Source of the DNA: Mytilinidion resinicola
Lineage: Eukaryota; Ascomycota; Dothideomycetes; Mytilinidiales; Mytilinidiaceae
Direction of reading: 5' to 3'
Assembly: GCF_010093595.1 (NCBI RefSeq)
Contig: NW_022985449.1
Coordinates: 803,410 to 867,409, forward strand
DNA length: 64,000 bases
Shown: positions 58,883 to 64,000 of the stretch, piece after piece
Position numbering within the stretch: position 1 is the stretch's first letter
How the letters are laid out: each line of letters begins with the position of its first letter
Made by a program: the position numbers and the translations under genes
The notes under the pieces: model-generated
Told to the model about the DNA's origin: nothing
What the model saw: only the letters and a program-made list of their open reading frames with translations
The model's database searches: none

Positions 58883-59226
58883 ACGGGCTGAGATAGGTTT
58901 CGGGTGGAGAAGCTAAGGTGAGCGGTCATTCGCCATTAGATTTGAACCTTTTCAACGTAACCTATGCTGCTAAATGAAGTACAGTGAGCTGCGAACAGGC
59001 ATGTTGAGTGAATGAAGATCTAATAGCTTCCCATGGCCCCCCTGCTCAAATTGTGAGTACAAGTAGATAAATCAGCCTTGATGCAGTCCCTTCCTGCATC
59101 CAAACAGGACTTTTATGGTCTGGGAATAAGAAACAGATGCTAGGCCTTGCCATTTAATAAAGCGGTGACGTACTCAGACATTCAATCTCTATACTATAGC
59201 CGCCCTTTTGTAGGCCTATTAGCCCT
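58883..59226. other. Convergent 3' flanks
   Basis: 344 bp between stop codons of the membrane protein and BFR1. No coding frame of note. Confidence 0.6.
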
Positions 59227-60931
59227 TTAAGCATCTGCCAATACCTCATCACCGTCCTCTAGGCTAGCTTGCTTCAGATCCTCAGCAGCGTCGGCCACAG
59301 CGTCCTTCTCCTGTTCCAGTTCCGCAGTAGCAGAGACATGGCCTCCATTCACAGCCTGGTTCTTCTGAGCAGGCTTGCGGGCAGTATCTTTGCTGCCATG
59401 CTCTGCCTGATCCTCTGCAGCCTCAAGGCGATCGATTTCCTTCTGGGCCTTGGCCACGTTCTAGCGTTTTTTAGTATTCATTGTTAGAGCAATAGCACTA
59501 GGTGCCCTCAACTCACTTCTTTAGTCTTGCGGTCCTGGTCCTTCTTCCAAAAGTCAAGCTTCTCTTTCAGCTTCTCTACGACAGCAGGCACACCGGCTTG
59601 ACTCGATGGTGCATCGACACCGGACTTGGAAAGTTGCTCAATCACTCCGATACTTAGGTTGAATTTGCCTTCGGTAGCGGGCTTAGGAGCGCTAGTCTTC
59701 TTTCCCTTCTTCCCCTTTTTGCCTCCAGTGCCCATGAAGTACTCCTCTTCATCTTTCTTTACCAATTTTGTACCTTTCAGACCAGCAGCATCGACTGTTC
59801 GCTGAGCGGCAGCGGTGAATTGGCTGGGGGCGCTTTCTTCCTTGGCGGCAATAGCGGACGGGTCGAAGTATCGAATGAGGCCTTCGGCAGTGATAATGTC
59901 ATCCTGGTATGCAGGTGCGCTAGCCTCCTCAAGCTTCTGTGCCGCGACCTCTTTCCGCTTGTTGGCCTCCCACTCCTTCTGTTCTTGCTTGTGCTTTTCT
60001 CGCCTAGCCATTCTCGCCTGGTAATCGTAATCGGAGTAAGCCTTCTTCTGGGAGTGATAATTGTCTCTGATTTCTTTCAGGGCGACCCATTTCTCTTGCA
60101 TCTCAGCGTGAGCCTTATGCATTTCTTCCTTGAGTGACCTAGAGTTCTTGTGGGCATCATCCTCCTCAGCTTTGAGTCCATCCAACTCCTTCTGGAGAAC
60201 AGTATATTTGTCGCTAAGCGCCTTCTGCTCAGGGTCATCTAGTAGCTTCTTCTGTTCCAAATGTTGGACCCTCAACTCGTCGATCGCCTTGTGCATCTGA
60301 TCGAACGTGTCGAAATTCTTCCGTGCCTTACGCAGATTGCTGACCTCCGAGAGCGCCTTCTTCTCGTCCACTATCTTCATGGTGCCAGTATCGACTTGTT
60401 TTTGGAGGCGATCGATCTCCCGGTCCACATCGTCAACGGTGCGAAAATTGATGCGGCCCTTCGCAGTCTTGAGCTCATTCTGCCGGGATTTGATCTGCTC
60501 GTCGAGCTTCTTCATCTTTTCGAAGATGGCGTTCCTTCCAGACTTGCTCCCTCTCTGCAATTCCCCAATCTTCTTCAATTCGCTCTTGAGCTCTTGCTGC
60601 CTCTTTGCATTGGGCGAATCCCTGTTGTTCGGTCGGGCAAGGTCTTGTTTCGCGCGAGCGGCGTTCTAAGAGGGAAATAAAGTTAGACACGGCAGGTAAG
60701 CGTGCAGATGTTGGGTGTGAAGGGTATGAAGTTTAATTGAGGACTTCGTACAAATTTCTCCTGCGCGGCGGCATGCTCCTTCTTAGCTTTCGATTCCTCC
60801 TTGTGGAATTTCTCCTCGTCCGGCTTCTCAGGCTTGACGAATTGCGGCTTGGTCTTCTCGGCGGAAGCAGTCGAGGCGGTGGCATCGGAAGTGGCCACGG
60901 TTGCGGCCGAAGGGGTTGCTACATCGGCCAT
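59227..60931 (-). CDS. BFR1: Nuclear segregation protein Bfr1 homologue
   Basis: Exons (minus) 60931-60752, 60665-59517 and 59460-59227 give 520 aa. An Ala/Thr-rich start leads to FVKPEKPDEEKFHKEE, then a long coiled coil (KKLDEQIKSRQNELKTAKGR, DREIDRLQKQVDTGTMKI, EVSNLRKARKNFDTF) and a basic patch (YFMGTGGKKGKKGKK). This pattern identifies Bfr1, a cytoplasmic RNA-binding coiled-coil protein at the ER that associates with polysomes and influences ploidy and secretion in yeast. The final exon is an Ala/Glu-rich tail. It is head to head with HEM4 across about 465 bp. Confidence 0.92.
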
Positions 60932-61396
60932 GTTGGCGCGGAGACAATTGGATACCACTGATGGTATACAGGAGGTGTGGGTGTGGGGAGCCTTAATTGT
61001 GAGGGGACGGAGGTAGTTGCGGACAGGATTCGAGATGGTGCAACGTCGTGGGAATTTACGTGAGGAAGCTTTTCCCGACTGCCAAATGGTGTCGCTTATA
61101 TGGCCCTAGAAGCTAAGCCGTGTTTCATCTCTCCGATACGCGGGCAGAGCCTGCTATCAGCTAAAACTCTCTAAAGGAAATGTATGAGTGCCTCACAAGT
61201 AAGAGCAAGGTAGCTGTGCATGAGCTCGCCTTTATTTTGCCCCTGCACGACCGTCGATAGGCGGTATACTGTTTGTGAGTGTTGATAGTGCGCTCTCAAA
61301 TAAGCGACCCTTTCTTAGTTGCCCTCCATCTCGCTACGGAATTGCCTTGATATCCTCATGATCGACCTCACAGTCACGACGTCTTACACTTCCACC
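60932..61396. promoter_or_regulatory. Bidirectional promoter, BFR1 / HEM4
   Basis: 465 bp between divergent ATGs. AT/GC balanced, with no clear factor site. An in-frame ATG at 61358 upstream of the chosen HEM4 start is possible. Confidence 0.45.
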
Positions 61397-62329
61397 ATGG
61401 CCAATTCCTCGCAAAACAAGGGAAAGACTCCCATTCTGTTGCTCAAAACCAAATCATCTCCCCATGATGGATACGAAGAGTATTTCTCTTCTTTTGACTA
61501 TGGCAGCTTTGATCCAGTGTTCGTCCCTGTTCTCGAGCACAGATTCAAGAATGATTCACTTCAGAAAGTGAGAGAGTGCGTGGCCAGTGGCGGCCTCGCT
61601 GCAAAGGAGGCTGAAGATTTCATATCGAAGTATGGCGCCGTGATCTTCACCTCTCAACGAGCCGTCGAAGCTTTCACAAAGGTTATCAATCACATCCGGA
61701 GTACGACACCTGGATCTTTGGATGGCTTACTCCCGGCCAGCACGCCACTTTATGTCGTTGGGCCGGCTACAGCTCGAGGCTTGCGATCATTAAATCTTCG
61801 GTGCCCGATTTTGGGCGAAGAGAGCGGCAACGGCGAAGCTCTGGCAGCTTTCATTCTCAATCATTATGATACAATCCACAAGGGTTCGCCAAAGCCGCCA
61901 ATTCTATTTCTTGTTGGTGAAAAGAGAAGAGATATAATCCCCAAGACGCTAGAGTCAGAAAGTCTACCGCTGGAGCGCAGATCGAAAGTAGATGAGCTCG
62001 TCATCTACGAGACAGCAGAAATGCAATCGTTCAAGTCACATTTCTCATCGATATGGAAGCAAAATACTGAGCGCGGGCTAGAGCAGCAATGGGTTGTAGT
62101 TTTCTCTCCCACCGGATGCAAAGCAATGCTCGAGAGTTTGGACATGCTGGACGGCAATGGCAAAGTCAAATCTGATCCTAAGCGGCAGGGAATATCGATT
62201 GCTACTATCGGGCCTACGACCCGAGACTATCTGGAGACTGAATTTGGATTTACCCCGGATGTTTGTGCAGAGCAGCCGAGTCCGGAAGGTATTGGAGCTG
62301 CTATCGAATCGATGGCAAAGTCCCGTTAA
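61397..62329 (+). CDS. HEM4: Uroporphyrinogen-III synthase
   Basis: Single exon, 310 aa from the ATG in CACCATGG; an in-frame upstream ATG at 61358 would add 13 residues. The enzyme (EC 4.2.1.75) closes hydroxymethylbilane with inversion of ring D to uroporphyrinogen III in heme synthesis, in the cytosol. Family marks are visible: PILLLKTKSSPHDGYEEYF, AVIFTSQRAVEAFTK, PLYVVGPATARGLRSL, ILFLVGEKRRDIIPK, VIYETAE, WVVVFSPTGCKAML and IATIGPTTRDYLE. Length and order fit the fungal enzyme with no gaps. Confidence 0.94.
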   Translation: MANSSQNKGKTPILLLKTKSSPHDGYEEYFSSFDYGSFDPVFVPVLEHRFKNDSLQKVRECVASGGLAAKEAEDFISKYGAVIFTSQRAVEAFTKVINHIRSTTPGSLDGLLPASTPLYVVGPATARGLRSLNLRCPILGEESGNGEALAAFILNHYDTIHKGSPKPPILFLVGEKRRDIIPKTLESESLPLERRSKVDELVIYETAEMQSFKSHFSSIWKQNTERGLEQQWVVVFSPTGCKAMLESLDMLDGNGKVKSDPKRQGISIATIGPTTRDYLETEFGFTPDVCAEQPSPEGIGAAIESMAKSR

Positions 62330-62980
62330 TTAGACCTAGTTCGTAGTAAGGACAATATGCGCATCAAGAGCACGGGAAAAGCGTATACCAACGTATCAAA
62401 ACCAGGTCTCTGAATTTACATCTGTAAGGATTGTTCGGCATTTTCAGTAGGAGTACCAATGTGACCATCCTTAGATTCTATCAGCGTACAAAACAAGGGA
62501 CTGGATTACTTTTACGAAGTAGTTTGCATCAAGCCGACGAAGTATTACATTGTTAGTCACGTTGTGACGTCGCGTGAAAGACGCGTTTCTCGTGCATACT
62601 TCACAAAAATGTCACGAATACGTCATCATCTCGCGAGTGGGGTTAAGGACCACAGACGCCCTCAGTTGGCCGCGACCTCAACGACGTGTCTACTTACATA
62701 CACTGTGCGTCTCATTCCCATTGCGCATAAAGATCGATCAATTGCAGTCTGTCCAAAGCAGGTGAGCAATTCATCTACTACTGTCGCCAGCACCCTGTTG
62801 TTTCGTTCTATTATATCATAAGTCAAAATGGTATAGCGGTTCAGCTGTTGCCCATACGCCTCATTGTCTCTCAGGTAGCATGTTTCTAGTACTAATGCCT
62901 GGTGTCTTTTTTGCGTTTCGCTTGCGTTTCGCTTGCGTTTCGCTTGCGTTTGCGTAGCTGACGACACATTTCTAGATACC
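62330..62980. promoter_or_regulatory. Intergenic, upstream of the right-edge gene
   Basis: 651 bp. Open frames here lack domains. A stretch near 62825-62880 (ATGGTATAGCGGTT) resembles a tRNA A box but has no B box. The 11-bp repeat at 62913-62956 sits just before the next start. Confidence 0.45.
62913..62956 (+). repeat. 11-bp tandem repeat GCGTTTCGCTT, about four units
   Basis: Three near-perfect units of GCGTTTCGCTT followed by a shortened GCGTTTGCGT, ending about 25 bases before the next ATG. It lies in the leader or core promoter of the right-edge gene. Confidence 0.85.
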
Positions 62981-64000
62981 ATGGCCAGAACAAATCTCAG
63001 ATCACAGAATAAGGATCCAGCTTCGGGGACAAAGCGCAAAGCGGATGCCAATAGCTCACCCGAGTCTAAGCGGGGAAAGGACGATACGAAAAAGAAGCAG
63101 AAGACTATCGAGCAGACTGTGCTGGGAGAAGAGCATAGTGATGATAAAAAGGACAAGGATCTGCCGAAAGATGAAAACGAATCCGACGAAAAGCTCGGAG
63201 GGGAGGAAGAGGAACCTTCTACCGAGGGCGAAGATGGTAACATGGAGACGGAGACTAATGGCAAGGCTATTGAAAAGTCACCGGAACGTGCGAAAGCCAT
63301 GCCGTCGAATATCCTCGAAAAGGGTGTCATATACTTCTTTACTCGGAAGCGTGTAGGCATCGACGACGCAGAAAGTGCTGCAGACCTAAAGCGCACATAC
63401 TTTGTCATGCGACCTCTTCCCATCGGTGCCAAATTGGGCGAGGGATCTATTGACGAGTCCAAAAGCAACCGCCTCTTCGCACTTCCGAAGAAAGTATTTC
63501 CCAAGACGCCCAAGGACAGGTTCACGGCGTTCGTCGAGAAGGCCAACACCACCATGAAAGACCTGAAAGAGGAGTTCTTCCAGGGATCGACGTATGAAAC
63601 GCAGACCGCCGGAACGCGCCACAACCACCCGATTAATACAGTTGGCGAGGGTGTATATGCTATCACCCGGGTGGAGAACTCCACTCACCTGGTCTACATG
63701 CTTACCATCCCGTCCGAGCCAGGAGAGGTGCAGGAGGAGCTCGGACTACGGTCGCAAGGTAGTTTTGCCATAAGCATCAAGAATCCCACTCGGAAAGGTC
63801 CTGCCAATGCAAGTCTTCCACAAGGTCCAGATTTCCCAAAAGAGTATGTCCCTCGTTGGTTCACTCAAGTGCATTGCTGACGTCTCACTAGAATCATAGA
63901 AGAGTTCCGAGGACTGGCATGGGCAGAAGTGAAACCGAACTACCTCGACTATCCCAATGCTCAGATCCTTCTCATTGGCGAAGCGAACAACAATGACCTT
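62981..64000 (+). CDS. Conserved charged fungal protein, BTB-transcription-factor-annotated family (partial)
   Basis: Exons 62981-63843 and 63892 onward, cut by the window edge after 324 codons. The first 100 residues are disordered, with a probable nuclear signal (GTKRKADANSSPESKRGK) and acidic runs. The ordered part begins NILEKGVIYFFTRKRVGIDDAE and continues TYFVMRPLPIGAKLGEG, RLFALPKKVFPKTPKDRF, GEGVYAITRVENSTHLVYML, and after the intron EEFRGLAWAEVKPNYLDYPNAQILLIGE. This matches a family often named BTB domain transcription factor in Aspergillus annotations, although I see no BTB fold here. Function is unknown; a nuclear role is inferred from the basic N-terminus. Confidence 0.75.

Noticed and set aside
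62822..62882. tRNA-like stretch (ATGGTATAGCGGTT...)
   Set aside because: An A-box-like phrase is present, but there is no GGTTCGAATCC-type B box and no acceptor stem could be paired.

Overview
The window is nuclear DNA from a filamentous ascomycete (Pezizomycotina). The evidence is short introns of about 45-75 nt with GT...AG ends and CTNAC-like branch sites, a BLI-3 homologue, a Zn(II)2Cys6 regulator, a complex I acyl carrier protein, and intergenic spacing of a few hundred bases. The class cannot be fixed from the sequence alone; Dothideomycetes is my guess. No rRNA, convincing tRNA, CRISPR array or intact transposon was seen. All gene models below were spliced by hand: the exon joins were chosen because they keep frame and restore family motifs.

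Layout. 0.6-5.3 kb: an ankyrin/DIL protein, allantoicase (purine nitrogen salvage) and an 80-codon protein with proline at every fourth residue. 5.3-13.6 kb: a gene-poor block containing one Zn2Cys6 transcription factor. 13.6-18.3 kb: a secreted subtilisin-like protease and the mitochondrial carnitine/acylcarnitine carrier. 18.6-19.1 kb: a decayed tandem repeat. 19.4-29.1 kb: mitoribosomal bS18m head to head with a mitochondrial-type PPR protein, then an Mnr2-type Mg2+ transporter head to head with an EBP1/Cdb4 homologue. 29.8-36.2 kb: an Rco1-like double-PHD chromatin protein, an array of about eight 161-bp units, and an endonuclease/exonuclease/phosphatase-fold enzyme. 36.8-44.5 kb: SNF5, VPS74, then mitochondrial acyl carrier protein head to head with the 23-kDa complex I subunit NDUFS8. 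44.7-53.9 kb: a short RRP14/SURF6 homologue, two conserved proteins of unknown role, BLI-3 and a GH15 enzyme. 54.7-64 kb: a putative gene with an in-frame stop, a three-pass membrane protein with an Asn-rich loop, BFR1, HEM4, and a charged fungal protein cut by the right edge.

Most genes are single-copy housekeeping functions (chromatin, Golgi, ribosome biogenesis, mitochondrion). Two head-to-head promoters each serve two mitochondrial proteins, and three loci (ACP, NDUFS8 and possibly the PPR protein) point to respiratory complex I. The less explained parts are the periodic proline microprotein, the 161-bp array, several micro-exons, a probable GC-AG intron in the GH15 gene, and the gene-poor 5-14 kb block.
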